Shown: positions 15,854-24,493 of the stretch, in pieces
Layout: the number at the start of each line of letters is the position of its first letter
Numbering within the stretch: position 1 is the first letter of the stretch
DNA from: Streptomyces taklimakanensis
GTDB lineage: Bacteria > Actinomycetota > Actinomycetes > Streptomycetales > Streptomycetaceae
Assembly (NCBI RefSeq): GCF_009709575.1
Contig: NZ_WIXO01000001.1
Span: 4,280,001 to 4,344,000 of the forward strand
Length of the DNA: 64,000 bases
Direction: 5' to 3'
Program-made: the position numbers and the translations under genes
The notes under the pieces: model-generated
Told to the model about the DNA's origin: nothing
Databases searched by the model: none
What the model saw: only the letters and a program-made list of their open reading frames with translations

Positions 15854-16714
15854 TTGCCAGAGCTGCCCGAGGTCGAGGTCGTTCGGCGCGGACTGGAGCG
15901 CTGGGTCGGCGGACGCACCGTCGCCGACGTCGAGGTGCTGCACCCGCGCGCGGTCCGCCGTCACGCCGCCGGGGCGGTCGACTTCGCCGCCCGGCTGCGC
16001 GGTGCCCGGATCGGCGCGCCCCGGCGCCGTGGCAAGTACCTGTGGCTGCCCCTCACCGACACCGGTCACTGCGTCCTGGCCCACCTGGGCATGAGCGGGC
16101 AACTGCTCGTCCAGCCCCACGACGCGCCCGACGAGAGGCACCTGCGCGTCCGGGTCCGCTTCGCCGACGGGACGGGCACCGAACTGCGCTTCGTCGACCA
16201 GCGCACCTTCGGCGGGTTGTCCCTCCACGAGACCACTCCCGACGGACTGCCGGACGTCCTGGCCCACATCGCCCGGGATCCGCTGGACCCGGCCTTCGAC
16301 GAGACGGCCTTCCACTCCGCCCTGCGGCGTCGCCGCAGCACGATCAAACGGGCCCTGCTGGACCAGTCGCTGATCAGCGGGGTCGGCAACATCTACGCGG
16401 ACGAGGCGCTGTGGCGCTCCCGCCTCCACTACGACCGTCCCACCGCCACCCTCACCCGTCCGCGCACCGCCGAACTCCTGGGCCACGTCCGCGACGTGAT
16501 GAACGCCGCGCTCGCCGTCGGCGGGACGAGCTTCGACAGTCTCTACGTCAACGTCAACGGCGAGTCGGGCTACTTCGAACGAGCCCTGGACGCCTACGGG
16601 CGGGAAGGACTGCCCTGCCGCCGCTGTGCCTCCCCGATACGCCGCAGCCCCTGGATGAACCGGTCGAGCCACTTCTGCCCCCGCTGCCAGCGCCCGCCCC
16701 GTCCGTCCCGCTGA
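15854..16714 (+). CDS. mutM: Formamidopyrimidine-DNA glycosylase (Fpg/MutM)
   Basis: This 286-residue bifunctional glycosylase and AP lyase removes 8-oxoguanine and formamidopyrimidines. After removal of Met the N-terminus is PELPEVEVVRRGLERW, where Pro is the catalytic nucleophile and Glu the acid. GKYLWLPL holds the conserved lysine, and ALLDQSLISGVGNIYADEAL the helix-two-turn-helix. The C-terminal zinc finger is CRRCASPIRRSPW through HFCPRCQ. The start codon is a rare TTG at 15854, supported by GAGGAG nine bases upstream and the invariant start. Confidence 0.96.
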   Translation: MPELPEVEVVRRGLERWVGGRTVADVEVLHPRAVRRHAAGAVDFAARLRGARIGAPRRRGKYLWLPLTDTGHCVLAHLGMSGQLLVQPHDAPDERHLRVRVRFADGTGTELRFVDQRTFGGLSLHETTPDGLPDVLAHIARDPLDPAFDETAFHSALRRRRSTIKRALLDQSLISGVGNIYADEALWRSRLHYDRPTATLTRPRTAELLGHVRDVMNAALAVGGTSFDSLYVNVNGESGYFERALDAYGREGLPCRRCASPIRRSPWMNRSSHFCPRCQRPPRPSR

Positions 16715-16867
16715 CACGGCGATCGGCGGCGTCGCCCGGGAGCCGAGGAAGTGACGCGCGGCCTTCTCGACCCGCGTACGACTGCGGCCGCCATCCCGAC
16801 CTGCCGGCGGCCCGGCCGGCTCCGGTGACGGCCCGGGGGCCGAACCAGGGCTGACCTGCGGGTTCGC

Positions 16868-17854
16868 TCAGAAGCCGAAGTTCTGCGTCCACCACGGGCC
16901 ACCCTCGGCGAAGTGCGCCCCCACGCCCAGGGTCCGGTAGTCGCAGTTGAGGATGTTGGCGCGGTGGCCGGGGCTGTCCATCCAGGCGTCCATCACCGAC
17001 TGGGCGTTGGCCTGGCCGCGGGCTATGTTCTCGGCGGCGAGGTTGTCGATCCCCGCCGCCTCCGCGCGGTCCCAGGGGGTGTCGCCGTCGGGACCGGTGT
17101 GGGAGAAGAAGCCTCGGGCGGCCATGTCCCGGCTGAACCGTCCGGCCAACTCCGCCAGCTCCGGGTCGGCGGTGAGCGGCCGACAGCCGGCCTCGGCGCG
17201 CTCCAGATTGACCAGTCGCAGCACCTCGGCCTCGGCGGCCGCTTCGGCGTCGGTGGTGGGGGAGACGGGGGTGACGGACTGCCGTGAGGCGGCGGACGAG
17301 GGCGACCGGTCCCCCTCCGAGGCGGTGGGCGTCCGCGCGGGCGCCCGGGTGGTGTCGTCCTCGGTGGCCGGAGGCGTGCCGCCAGGGGTGTCGTCGGGGG
17401 AGGGGGTGGGGTCGGCCGGCTTCTCGGACGGCTCCGCCTCGGGCTTCTCCGCGTCACGCGAGGGTTCGGCGCCGGGGGTGCCGGGGGTGCCGGGGGTGCC
17501 GGGGGAAGAGGCGCGCTCGCCGCCGCGGTCCGCGGCGGACTCCCCGCCGCGCACCTCGGGGGTCGGTGTCACCGTGCCCTGGGTCTGCAGGTCCGCCGAT
17601 CCGCCGGGGACGCTTCCGGACGGGTTGATGAGTCCGCCGCCGATGCTGTAGGTGCCGTTCGGGCCGGGGAGCAGACCGGAGGCCACCGCCACGGCGCCCA
17701 TCGCCATCGCGGCCGACGCCCCGAGCAGGCCGGTGCGGACGGGGACGGCGCTCCGCTTCCGGCGTGAGCTGCGGTGGCGTCCGCCCACCGCGCGGTGGGC
17801 GGAGGCGACGGGGGCCGGGGCTGGGGCCGGTTCGGAGCGGCGGTGGCGTCCCAT
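16868..17854 (-). CDS. Secreted CAP (SCP/PR-1-like) domain protein
   Basis: This is a 328-residue protein. The N-terminal 40 residues are basic, then LLGASAAMAMGAVAVASGLL forms a signal or anchor segment. A long Pro/Thr/Glu-rich linker (about 75-200) contains a GTP microrepeat encoded by 9-base tandem units at 17476-17502. The C-terminal CAP domain (about 205-328) has LRLVNLERAEAGCRPL, FFSHTGPDGDTPWDRAEAAG, AENIARGQ and SPGHRANILN, matching bacterial SCP-like proteins. Their activity is unknown; some bind lipids or act on the cell wall. It is divergent from acyP, with a small inverted repeat 36 bases upstream. Confidence 0.9.
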   Translation of the reverse strand: MGRHRRSEPAPAPAPVASAHRAVGGRHRSSRRKRSAVPVRTGLLGASAAMAMGAVAVASGLLPGPNGTYSIGGGLINPSGSVPGGSADLQTQGTVTPTPEVRGGESAADRGGERASSPGTPGTPGTPGAEPSRDAEKPEAEPSEKPADPTPSPDDTPGGTPPATEDDTTRAPARTPTASEGDRSPSSAASRQSVTPVSPTTDAEAAAEAEVLRLVNLERAEAGCRPLTADPELAELAGRFSRDMAARGFFSHTGPDGDTPWDRAEAAGIDNLAAENIARGQANAQSVMDAWMDSPGHRANILNCDYRTLGVGAHFAEGGPWWTQNFGF

Positions 17855-17889
17855 CTGTTGCGGTCCTCACGTGGTCGGCGTCACTTGTT

Positions 17890-17905
17890 TCACTCGAAAG
17901 AGTGA
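17890..17905 (-). promoter_or_regulatory. Inverted repeat TCACTC-GAAA-GAGTGA upstream of the CAP protein gene
   Basis: A 6-bp perfect stem around GAAA lies 36 bases before the CAP-protein start and about 140 bases before acyP. As RNA from the plus strand it would carry a GNRA tetraloop; as DNA it may be an operator. No regulator is identified. Confidence 0.35.
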
Positions 17906-18028
17906 GACCCGTTGCCGCGTGACTGTACGGCATTCACGGAGGAGGCAGGAGCGAACGGCGGGAAACGTGAGGAACCACAAGGTGGCGGGCACGGAGCGGG
18001 CCCGGCGCCGAACCGCCGGGCCTGTCGA

Positions 18029-18034
18029 TAGCGT
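18029..18034 (+). promoter_or_regulatory. -10 box, leaderless-type acyP promoter
   Basis: TAGCGT ends seven bases before the acyP ATG at 18042, with no ribosome-binding site in between. Confidence 0.45.
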
Positions 18035-18041
18035 GCGTCCC

Positions 18042-18368
18042 ATGGGTGTGAACGCGGAGAACGAGGGGATCGACGAGGCCGGAGCGGCGGATGGGACCGT
18101 GCGCATGACGGCCTGGGTGCGCGGCCGGGTGCAGGGCGTCGGCTTCCGGTGGTACACGAGGGCGGCCGCCCTGCGGATCGGCGGACTGGACGGCTTCGCG
18201 CTCAATCTCGACGACGGTCGGGTGCAGGTGCTGGCCGAGGGAGCGCGGGACCGCTGTGAACGGTTGTTGGAGTGGCTCCGCACGGGGGACACGCCCGGCC
18301 GGGTGGAGGGGGTGACCGAGATCTGGGGTCCCCCTCGTGGGGGATACGAGGGCTTCTCGATCCGGTGA
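18042..18368 (+). CDS. acyP: Acylphosphatase
   Basis: A 108-residue protein. After a variable acidic N-terminus comes RMTAWVRGRVQGVGFRWYTR, the acylphosphatase signature with the phosphate-binding Arg in VQGVGFRW. GLDGFALNLDDGRVQVLAEG holds the catalytic Asn, and GPPRGGYEGFSIR ends the ferredoxin-like fold. It hydrolyses acyl phosphates such as acetyl phosphate. ATG at 18042 is supported by the -10 box seven bases upstream; a shorter form from ATG at 18105 would cover the domain core. It is divergent from the CAP-domain gene. Confidence 0.93.
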   Translation: MGVNAENEGIDEAGAADGTVRMTAWVRGRVQGVGFRWYTRAAALRIGGLDGFALNLDDGRVQVLAEGARDRCERLLEWLRTGDTPGRVEGVTEIWGPPRGGYEGFSIR

Positions 18369-18517
18369 TCGAAAACGGTTGCCTTTCACCGCCCGACGTG
18401 CAAGGCTGCCGCCAACGAAGTCCGGAAGCCCCCCGCGAGCCCTCCGGCGCCTTGAGCGCCGTCGAGTCAAGGCCGCCGGGGCGCGTGGCGTGATCGTGTT
18501 GACCGTCAAAACTTTTG

Positions 18518-18602
18518 GTGAGACGCTGGAAGCCCCGCGCACCGCAACTGTTCTGCCTTGGGAATGAAGGCAGGGCAGGGACCGCGGGTGCGAATCCCTC
18601 AC
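18518..18602 (+). ncRNA. Putative structured RNA or 5' leader element
   Basis: Three nested helices can be drawn by eye in this 85-base stretch. GTGAG (18518-18522) pairs with CTCAC (18598-18602). GCACCGC (18539-18545) pairs with GCGGGTGC (18584-18591) with one bulge. CTGCCTT (18553-18559) pairs perfectly with AAGGCAG (18567-18573) around GGGAATG. It lies 48 bases upstream of a conserved 69-codon gene and inside a 282-base spacer. GTGCGAATCC and CCGCAACTG resemble cobalamin-box words, but their order does not fit the cobalamin riboswitch. It is a candidate only. Confidence 0.4.
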
Positions 18603-18650
18603 GACCCACCACCGCTTCGGTCGGTCACTCAGTGCGGAGGACCATCCATC

Positions 18651-18860
18651 ATGGCAAAGGCGCTTCTCGGTTACGTCGGCGGTCCTGACCCCCGAGTCCT
18701 CGCCGAGATGCGACGGCTACAGCAGCGTGTTCAGGACCTGGAATCCGAGCTCGTACGGATTCAGGCCGAGAACGACGCTCTGTCGGCCGCCGCTGCACGG
18801 CACGGCGACTCGCTGCTGGACGGCATCGACGTTTCCAAGGCGGAGCCTGCGCTCACCTGA
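18651..18860 (+). CDS. Conserved small coiled-coil protein
   Basis: This 69-residue protein begins MAKALLGYVGGPDPRVLAEM, followed by RRLQQRVQDLESELVRIQAE, a leucine-heptad segment, and an acidic tail. I recognise it as a small protein conserved in Streptomyces between acyP and smc, with no known function. The ATG at 18651 has GCGGAGGACC upstream, a strong ribosome-binding site. A 282-base leader region with a possible RNA fold precedes it and a strong terminator follows at 18912-18933, so it is probably a single-gene transcript. The coiled coil suggests oligomerisation or a protein partner; the smc neighbour may or may not be meaningful. Confidence 0.8.
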   Translation: MAKALLGYVGGPDPRVLAEMRRLQQRVQDLESELVRIQAENDALSAAAARHGDSLLDGIDVSKAEPALT

Positions 18861-18911
18861 CCGGGAAGCCGGCACAGGAGACCGCAGCGCCGAGCCGCTG
18901 GAGAAAACTGC

Positions 18912-18933
18912 AAGGGACGCTTCGGCGTCCCTT
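18912..18933 (+). terminator. UUCG-loop terminator
   Basis: AAGGGACGC pairs perfectly with GCGTCCCTT over nine base pairs around a TTCG tetraloop, followed by CGTCGTTT. It lies 51 bases after the small coiled-coil gene and upstream of smc. It is the most canonical terminator in the window. Confidence 0.88.
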
Positions 18934-19029
18934 CGTCGTTTCCGCCCGCGGATACGGCGCTTACCGTGTGATGTGCCCCACCCGTTCAGCGGCGAAACTC
19001 GCCTCGGACGTGAAACCGTCACCGGGGAG

Positions 19030-19035
19030 TAAAGT
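19030..19035 (+). promoter_or_regulatory. -10 box, leaderless-type smc promoter
   Basis: TAAAGT ends eight bases before the GTG start of smc at 19044. No ribosome-binding site is present, which suggests a transcript beginning at or near the start codon. Confidence 0.45.
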
Positions 19036-19043
19036 CCGGGACC

Positions 19044-22000
19044 GTGCACCTCAAGAGCCTGACCCTGCGCGGGTTCAAATCCTTCGCCTCGGCCACCACG
19101 CTGCGGTTCGAACCCGGCATCACCTGTGTGGTGGGCCCCAACGGTTCCGGCAAGTCCAACGTGGTGGACGCCCTGTCGTGGGTGATGGGCGAGCAGGGTG
19201 CCAAGTCGCTGCGCGGCGGCAAGATGGAGGACGTCATCTTCGCCGGCACCGCCGGTCCCTCCGGGCGTCCGCCGCTCGGCCGCGCCGAGGTCTCCCTGAC
19301 CATCGACAACACCGACGGCGCGCTGCCCATCGAGTACTCCGAGGTCACCATCACGCGGATCATGTTCCGCAACGGCGGCAGCGAGTACCAGATCAACGGT
19401 GACACCTGCCGACTGCTGGACATCCAGGAACTGCTGTCGGACTCCGGCATCGGCCGGGAGATGCACGTCATCGTCGGACAGGGACAGCTCGACTCCGTCC
19501 TGCACGCCGACCCCGCCGGTCGCCGGGCCTTCATCGAGGAGGCGGCCGGCGTCCTCAAACACCGCAGGCGCAAGGAGAAGGCGCTGCGGAAACTGGACGC
19601 GATGCAGGCCAACCTCGCCCGCGTCCAGGACCTGACCGACGAGCTGCGCCGCCAACTCAAGCCCCTGGGACGGCAGGCGGCCGTCGCCCGTCGGGCCGCG
19701 GTGATCCAGGCCGATCTGCGCGACGCCCGGCTGCGGCTGCTCGCCGACGACCTGGTCACCCTGCGCGCGGCGCTCAGGGCCGAGCTCGCCGACGAGGCCG
19801 TGCTCAAGGAGCGCAGGGAGGCCGTGGAAGCGGAGCTGCGGGAGGCGCTGCAGCGGGAGGCGGTGCTGGAGCAGCGGCTGCGGGAGCTGGCCCCGAGGCT
19901 GGAGAGGGCGCAACAGACCTGGTACGAGCTGTCGCAACTGGCCGAGCGGGTGCGCGGCACCGTCAGCCTGGCCGACGCCCGGGTCCGCAGTGCCTCCGCC
20001 GAGCCGGTCGAGGAGCGCCGGGGGCGCGATCCGCAGGAGATGGAGCGCGAGGCCGCCCGTGTCCGGGAGCAGGAGGCGGAGCTGACCGCGGCGCTGGAGG
20101 CGGCGAGCCGGGCGCTGGAGGACACCGTCGCGCACCGGGCCGAACTGGAGCGGCGGCTGGCCGAGGAGGAGCGCAGACTCAAGGACGTCGCCCGTGCCAT
20201 CGCCGACCGCCGCGAGGGACTGGCCCGGTTGCAGGGCAAGGTGACGGCGGCCCGCGGCCGGGCCGCTTCCGCGCAGGCCGAGATCGGACGTCTGGTGGAG
20301 GCGCGGGACGCCGCGCGCGAGCGCGCCGCGGCGGCGCAGGAGGAGTACGAGGCGCTACGGGCCGAGGTGGAGGGACTCGACGCGGACGACGCCGAGCTGG
20401 CGGAGGAGCACGAGGCGGCCAAGCGGGAGCTGGCGGAGGCGGAGGCGGAGCTGAGCGCGGCCCGCGACGCCCTGTCGGCCGTCGAGCGGGAGCGCGCGGC
20501 CGTCTCGGCCCGCCGGGAGGCGCTGGCCCTGGGGCTGCGGCGCAAGGACGGCACCGGCGCCCTGCTCGACGCCGGCGAGCGGCTCGCCGGGCTGCTGGGC
20601 CCGGCCGCCGAACTCCTCACCGTCGCCCCGGGGTACGAGGTCCCGGTCGCCGCCGCGCTGGGACCGGTGGCGGACGCCGTCGCCGTGGCCGACCCCGCCG
20701 CGGCCGCCGACGCGCTGCGCCTGCTGCGGGAGGAGGACGCGGGACGGGCGGCGCTGCTGGTGGGCGGTTCCCCGGACGGACCGGACGGACCGGACGGGTC
20801 GGACGTGCCGGGTGTGTCCGGTGCCCGGCGGGCGGCCGGCCTGGTGGCGGGTCCCGAGGAACTGTTGCCCGCGCTGCGGTGGATGCTGCGCGACACGGTG
20901 GTGGTCGACACCCTCCGGGACGCGGTGGAGGTGGTGACGGAGCATCCGGAGCTGACCGCCGTCACCGCCGACGGCGATCTGTTGGGAGCCCGTTTCGCCC
21001 AGGGCGGTTCGGTCGGTGCGCCGTCGTCGCTGGAGGTGCGGGCCTCGGTGGACGAGGCGACCGCCGAGCTGGCGGGGTTGGACGCCCGGGCGGAGGAACT
21101 GACCGGGCGGCGGGAGAGCGCGCGCGAGCGGCGGCGCGCGTGCGCGGCCCGGGTGGAGGAGCTGGGGGCGCGGCGCAGCGCGGCGGAGAAGGACAGATCG
21201 CAGGTCGCCGGTCGGCTGGGGCGGCTGGGAGGGCAGGCCAGGGCCGCGGCCGGGGAGGCGGAGCGAGCGGCGGCGGCCGTGGCGAAGGCCGAGGAGGCGC
21301 TGACCCGGGCCCGTGAGGAGGTCGAGGAGCTGGCCGAGCGGCTGGCGGTGGCCGAGGAGGAGCCGGGGGAGGAGGAGCCGGACACCTCGGTGCGCGATCG
21401 GTTGGCGGCCGACGGGGCCAATGCCCGGCAGACGGAGATGGAGGCCCGTCTCCAGGTCCGCACCCACGAGGAGCGCGTCAGGGGACTCGCCGGTCGGGCG
21501 GACTCGCTCGACCGGGCGGCGCGCGCCGAGCGGGACGCGCGGGCGCGCGCCGAACGCCGCCGAGCCCGGCTGCGGCACGAGCGGGAGGTGGCCTCGGCGG
21601 TGGCCTCCGGCACCCGTCTGCTGTTGGCGCACGTGGAGGTGTCGCTGGCGCGGGCCGAGGAGGAGCGCGAGGCCGCCGCGGGTGCCCGGGCCGAGCGGGA
21701 ACGGGAACTGGCCGCCGCCCGCAACCGGGGTCGGGAGTTGAAGGAGGAACTGGACAAGCTCACCGACTCCGTGCACCGCGGCGAGGTGCTGGGGGCGGAG
21801 AAGCGGCTGCGCATCGAGCAGTTGGAGACCAGGGCCCTGGAGGAGCTGGGCGTGGAGCCGGCCGTACTGGTCGACGAGTACGGTCCCGACCGGCTCGTAC
21901 CGCCGTCCTTGCCCGCGCAGGGCGAGGTGCTGCCGGAGGACCCCGACCACCCGCGCAACCGTCCCGTTCCCTTCGTGCGGGCCGAGCAGGAGAAGCGGTT

Positions 22001-22622
22001 GAAGGCGGCGGAGCGGGCGTACCAGCAGTTGGGCAAGGTGAACCCGCTGGCGTTGGAGGAGTTCGCGGCCCTGGAGGAGCGGCACCGCTTCCTCAGCGAG
22101 CAGCTGGAGGACCTGAAGAAGACCCGGGCCGACCTCCTCCAGGTCGTCAGGGAGGTGGACGAGCGGGTCGAACGGGTCTTCACCGAGGCCTACCACGACA
22201 CGGCCCGCGAGTTCGAGGGCGTCTTCTCGCGGCTCTTCCCCGGCGGCGAGGGGCGGCTGGTCCTCACCGATCCGGGGAACATGCTGACCACGGGCGTGGA
22301 CGTCGAGGCGCGTCCACCGGGCAAGAAGGTCAAGCGGCTGTCGCTGCTGTCGGGCGGGGAGCGCTCGCTGACGGCCGTGGCGCTGCTGGTTTCGATCTTC
22401 AAGGCGCGGCCCAGCCCGTTCTATGTGATGGACGAGGTCGAGGCGGCCCTGGACGACACCAACCTCCAGCGGTTGATCGGAATCATGAAGGAACTCCAGG
22501 AGAGCTCCCAACTGATCGTGATCACCCACCAGAAACGGACCATGGAGGTGGCCGACGCCCTCTACGGGGTGTCGATGCAGGGGGACGGGGTCTCGAAGGT
22601 GATCAGCCAGCGCCTTCGCTGA
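19044..22622 (+). CDS. smc: Chromosome segregation protein SMC
   Basis: This 1192-residue structural-maintenance-of-chromosomes ATPase compacts and resolves the chromosome with ScpA and ScpB. The N-terminus MHLKSLTLRGFKSFA leads to Walker A GPNGSGKSNVVDALSWVMG. Long coiled coils (about 165-500 and 670-1010) flank a hinge (about 505-665). The C-terminal head has the ABC signature LLSGGERSLTAVALL and Walker B FYVMDEVEAALDDTN. A short PDG repeat (encoded near 20775-20805) sits in the hinge. Length is typical. The GTG start is fixed by the conserved N-terminus. Confidence 0.97.
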   Translation: MHLKSLTLRGFKSFASATTLRFEPGITCVVGPNGSGKSNVVDALSWVMGEQGAKSLRGGKMEDVIFAGTAGPSGRPPLGRAEVSLTIDNTDGALPIEYSEVTITRIMFRNGGSEYQINGDTCRLLDIQELLSDSGIGREMHVIVGQGQLDSVLHADPAGRRAFIEEAAGVLKHRRRKEKALRKLDAMQANLARVQDLTDELRRQLKPLGRQAAVARRAAVIQADLRDARLRLLADDLVTLRAALRAELADEAVLKERREAVEAELREALQREAVLEQRLRELAPRLERAQQTWYELSQLAERVRGTVSLADARVRSASAEPVEERRGRDPQEMEREAARVREQEAELTAALEAASRALEDTVAHRAELERRLAEEERRLKDVARAIADRREGLARLQGKVTAARGRAASAQAEIGRLVEARDAARERAAAAQEEYEALRAEVEGLDADDAELAEEHEAAKRELAEAEAELSAARDALSAVERERAAVSARREALALGLRRKDGTGALLDAGERLAGLLGPAAELLTVAPGYEVPVAAALGPVADAVAVADPAAAADALRLLREEDAGRAALLVGGSPDGPDGPDGSDVPGVSGARRAAGLVAGPEELLPALRWMLRDTVVVDTLRDAVEVVTEHPELTAVTADGDLLGARFAQGGSVGAPSSLEVRASVDEATAELAGLDARAEELTGRRESARERRRACAARVEELGARRSAAEKDRSQVAGRLGRLGGQARAAAGEAERAAAAVAKAEEALTRAREEVEELAERLAVAEEEPGEEEPDTSVRDRLAADGANARQTEMEARLQVRTHEERVRGLAGRADSLDRAARAERDARARAERRRARLRHEREVASAVASGTRLLLAHVEVSLARAEEEREAAAGARAERERELAAARNRGRELKEELDKLTDSVHRGEVLGAEKRLRIEQLETRALEELGVEPAVLVDEYGPDRLVPPSLPAQGEVLPEDPDHPRNRPVPFVRAEQEKRLKAAERAYQQLGKVNPLALEEFAALEERHRFLSEQLEDLKKTRADLLQVVREVDERVERVFTEAYHDTAREFEGVFSRLFPGGEGRLVLTDPGNMLTTGVDVEARPPGKKVKRLSLLSGGERSLTAVALLVSIFKARPSPFYVMDEVEAALDDTNLQRLIGIMKELQESSQLIVITHQKRTMEVADALYGVSMQGDGVSKVISQRLR

Positions 22623-22713
22623 GCTCTCCCGGCCCGTCCCGGCCTTCACCCCTGCTTCACTTGTCGAACGAAAAAAGTCACACCTGCGATTCAAGCCGAG
22701 TTCGCCTCATCTA

Positions 22714-22741
22714 TTGACTTCAACTTTTGAAGGAATAGTCT
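22714..22741 (+). promoter_or_regulatory. Promoter with palindromic spacer upstream of glcP
   Basis: TTGACT (22714-22719) and TAGTCT (22736-22741) are 16 bases apart, a good housekeeping-type promoter. CTTCAA-CTT-TTGAAG (22718-22732) is a perfect 6-bp inverted repeat lying almost wholly in the spacer, a place where a repressor would block polymerase. The start of glcP follows about 116 bases downstream. Confidence 0.6.
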
Positions 22742-22856
22742 CTGCATGGTCGTCCTTGCCTTCACACGGCGGCATGTGCTCGTTCGCACCGGGTAGAAGG
22801 CGGCAACCACTTGGCAGCCCACCCGGCACCGTCGCCGGGGATCGCAGGAGTACACA

Positions 22857-24290
22857 GTGACCAGCACCGCGCAGGTGGGGTCGGACGGGCCGGGCGTCCC
22901 GGCCGTACGGCACCAGCACCTCAGACACGTCGTCTTCATCGCCGTCGCGGCGGCGATGGGAGGCTTCCTCTTCGGCTACGACAGTTCCGTGATCAACGGC
23001 GCGGTCGAGGGCATCCGCGGCAGATTCGACATCGGCTCCGGCGCGCTCGCCCAGGTCATCGCCGCCGCCCTGATCGGAGCCGCCATCGGCGCCGCCACCG
23101 CGGGCCGGCTCGCCGACCGGCTCGGCCGCATCCGGGTGATGCAGATCGCCGCGGTGCTCTTCGCCCTCAGCGCCATCGGGTCCATGCTGCCCTTCGGCAT
23201 GTGGGACCTGGCCTTCTGGCGGACCCTGGGCGGTGTCGCCATCGGCATGGCGTCGGTGATCGCCCCCGCCTACATCGCCGAGGTCGCCCCGGCCGAGTAC
23301 CGCGGCCGGCTCGCCTCCTTCCAACAGGCCGCGATCGTGCTGGGCATCGCCGTCTCGCAGCTCGTCAACTGGGGCGTCCTCAACCTCGCCGACGGCGAAC
23401 AGCGCGGACGCCTGCTGGGCCTGGAGGCCTGGCAGCTCATGCTCGGCATCGAGATCGTCCCCGCGCTGCTCTACGGTCTGCTGACCCTGCGCATACCCGA
23501 GTCCCCGCGTCACCTCGTCGCCCAGGGGCGAACGGAGGAGGCCAAGGCGGTCCTCGCGGGAGTGGAACCCGCGGGCAGCGACCTGGACGCCCGGATCGTC
23601 GAGATCGAGGAACGCATGCGCGGCGAGCACAAGCCGAGCCCGCGCGATCTGCTGGGCGGACGCTTCGGCCTGCTGCCCATCGTCTGGGTGGGCATCGGCC
23701 TGTCGCTGTTCCAGCAGTTGGTCGGCATCAACGTGATCTTCTACTACAGCGCCTCGCTGTGGCAGTCGGTCGGCATCGACCCCAGCAGCTCGTTCTTCTA
23801 CTCCTTCACCACCTCGATCATCAACATCGTCGGCACGGTGATCGCGATGCTCCTGGTGGACCGGATCGGCCGCAAGCCGCTCGCCCTGATCGGCTCCACC
23901 GGCATGGCGCTCTCGCTGGGCGCCGCCGCCTGGGCGTTCTCCTACAAGAGCGGCACCGGCGAGGACATCTCCCTGCCCGACGCCCAGGGCACCGTCGCCC
24001 TGATCGCCGCGCACTCCTTCGTCCTCTTCTTCGCCCTCTCCTGGGGTGTGGTGGTCTGGGTGATGCTCGGCGAGATGTTCCCCAACCGCATCCGGGCCGC
24101 CGCCCTCGGCGTCGCGGCCGGGGCCCAGTGGGTGGCGAACTGGCTGATCACCGTGACGTTCCCGAGCCTGTCGGAGTGGAACCTGTCGGGCGCGTACGTC
24201 ATCTACACGGTCTTCGCCGTGCTCTCGATCCCCTTCGTCCTCAAGTGGGTGCCGGAGACCAAGGGCCGGGCGCTGGAGGAGATGGGGTAG
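22857..24290 (+). CDS. glcP: Glucose permease, sugar porter MFS family
   Basis: This 477-residue proton-coupled sugar transporter has about 12 membrane helices. Sugar-porter signatures are GGFLFGYDSSVINGA in helix 1, RLADRLGRIRV in the first cytoplasmic loop, PESPRHLVAQGR before helix 7, QQLVGINVIFYYS in helix 7, DRIGRKPLAL and the terminal VPETKGRALEEM. The position right after smc matches glcP1 of S. coelicolor, its main glucose uptake permease, so glucose is the likely substrate. GTG at 22857 has GCAGGAG upstream. A 234-base promoter region with an operator-like palindrome suggests regulation by carbon source. Confidence 0.92.
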   Translation: MTSTAQVGSDGPGVPAVRHQHLRHVVFIAVAAAMGGFLFGYDSSVINGAVEGIRGRFDIGSGALAQVIAAALIGAAIGAATAGRLADRLGRIRVMQIAAVLFALSAIGSMLPFGMWDLAFWRTLGGVAIGMASVIAPAYIAEVAPAEYRGRLASFQQAAIVLGIAVSQLVNWGVLNLADGEQRGRLLGLEAWQLMLGIEIVPALLYGLLTLRIPESPRHLVAQGRTEEAKAVLAGVEPAGSDLDARIVEIEERMRGEHKPSPRDLLGGRFGLLPIVWVGIGLSLFQQLVGINVIFYYSASLWQSVGIDPSSSFFYSFTTSIINIVGTVIAMLLVDRIGRKPLALIGSTGMALSLGAAAWAFSYKSGTGEDISLPDAQGTVALIAAHSFVLFFALSWGVVVWVMLGEMFPNRIRAAALGVAAGAQWVANWLITVTFPSLSEWNLSGAYVIYTVFAVLSIPFVLKWVPETKGRALEEMG

Positions 24291-24493
24291 TCCCCGTCGC
24301 CCGTCCTCCCCACACCACGGGCGCCGCCCCGGCCACCAGCGTGCCGGGGCGGCGCCCGACCGTTTTCCCCGCCCCCTCCGTCCCCTCCGCTGCCTCCCCC
24401 CCACCGCCGCCCGTCCGCCGCCACGCCCGAGGACACCGCCGGGCGGCACGGACCATCGGCCGGAGGCCGGTGGTGGCCGATACTGGACCTGCT

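Noticed and set aside
17473..17505. The 9-base repeat in the CAP-protein gene as a regulatory element
   Set aside because: It lies inside the coding linker and simply encodes a GTP microrepeat; slippage in a disordered linker explains it.
18575..18615. 3' half of a tRNA (GTGCGAATCC resembling a T-loop, then CCACC)
   Set aside because: The T-loop would lack the invariant TTC, the T-stem does not pair over five bases, and no matching anticodon or D-arm is present.
18500..18640. Cobalamin riboswitch
   Set aside because: Single words resemble the B12 element, but the order of conserved boxes is wrong and the downstream gene is not B12-related. It is kept only as an unnamed structured-RNA candidate.
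19019..22183. A 1054-codon open frame antisense to smc
   Set aside because: It mirrors the GC-biased codon positions of smc, has a Ser/Arg-rich composition without domains, and no ribosome-binding site. It is a shadow of the real gene.
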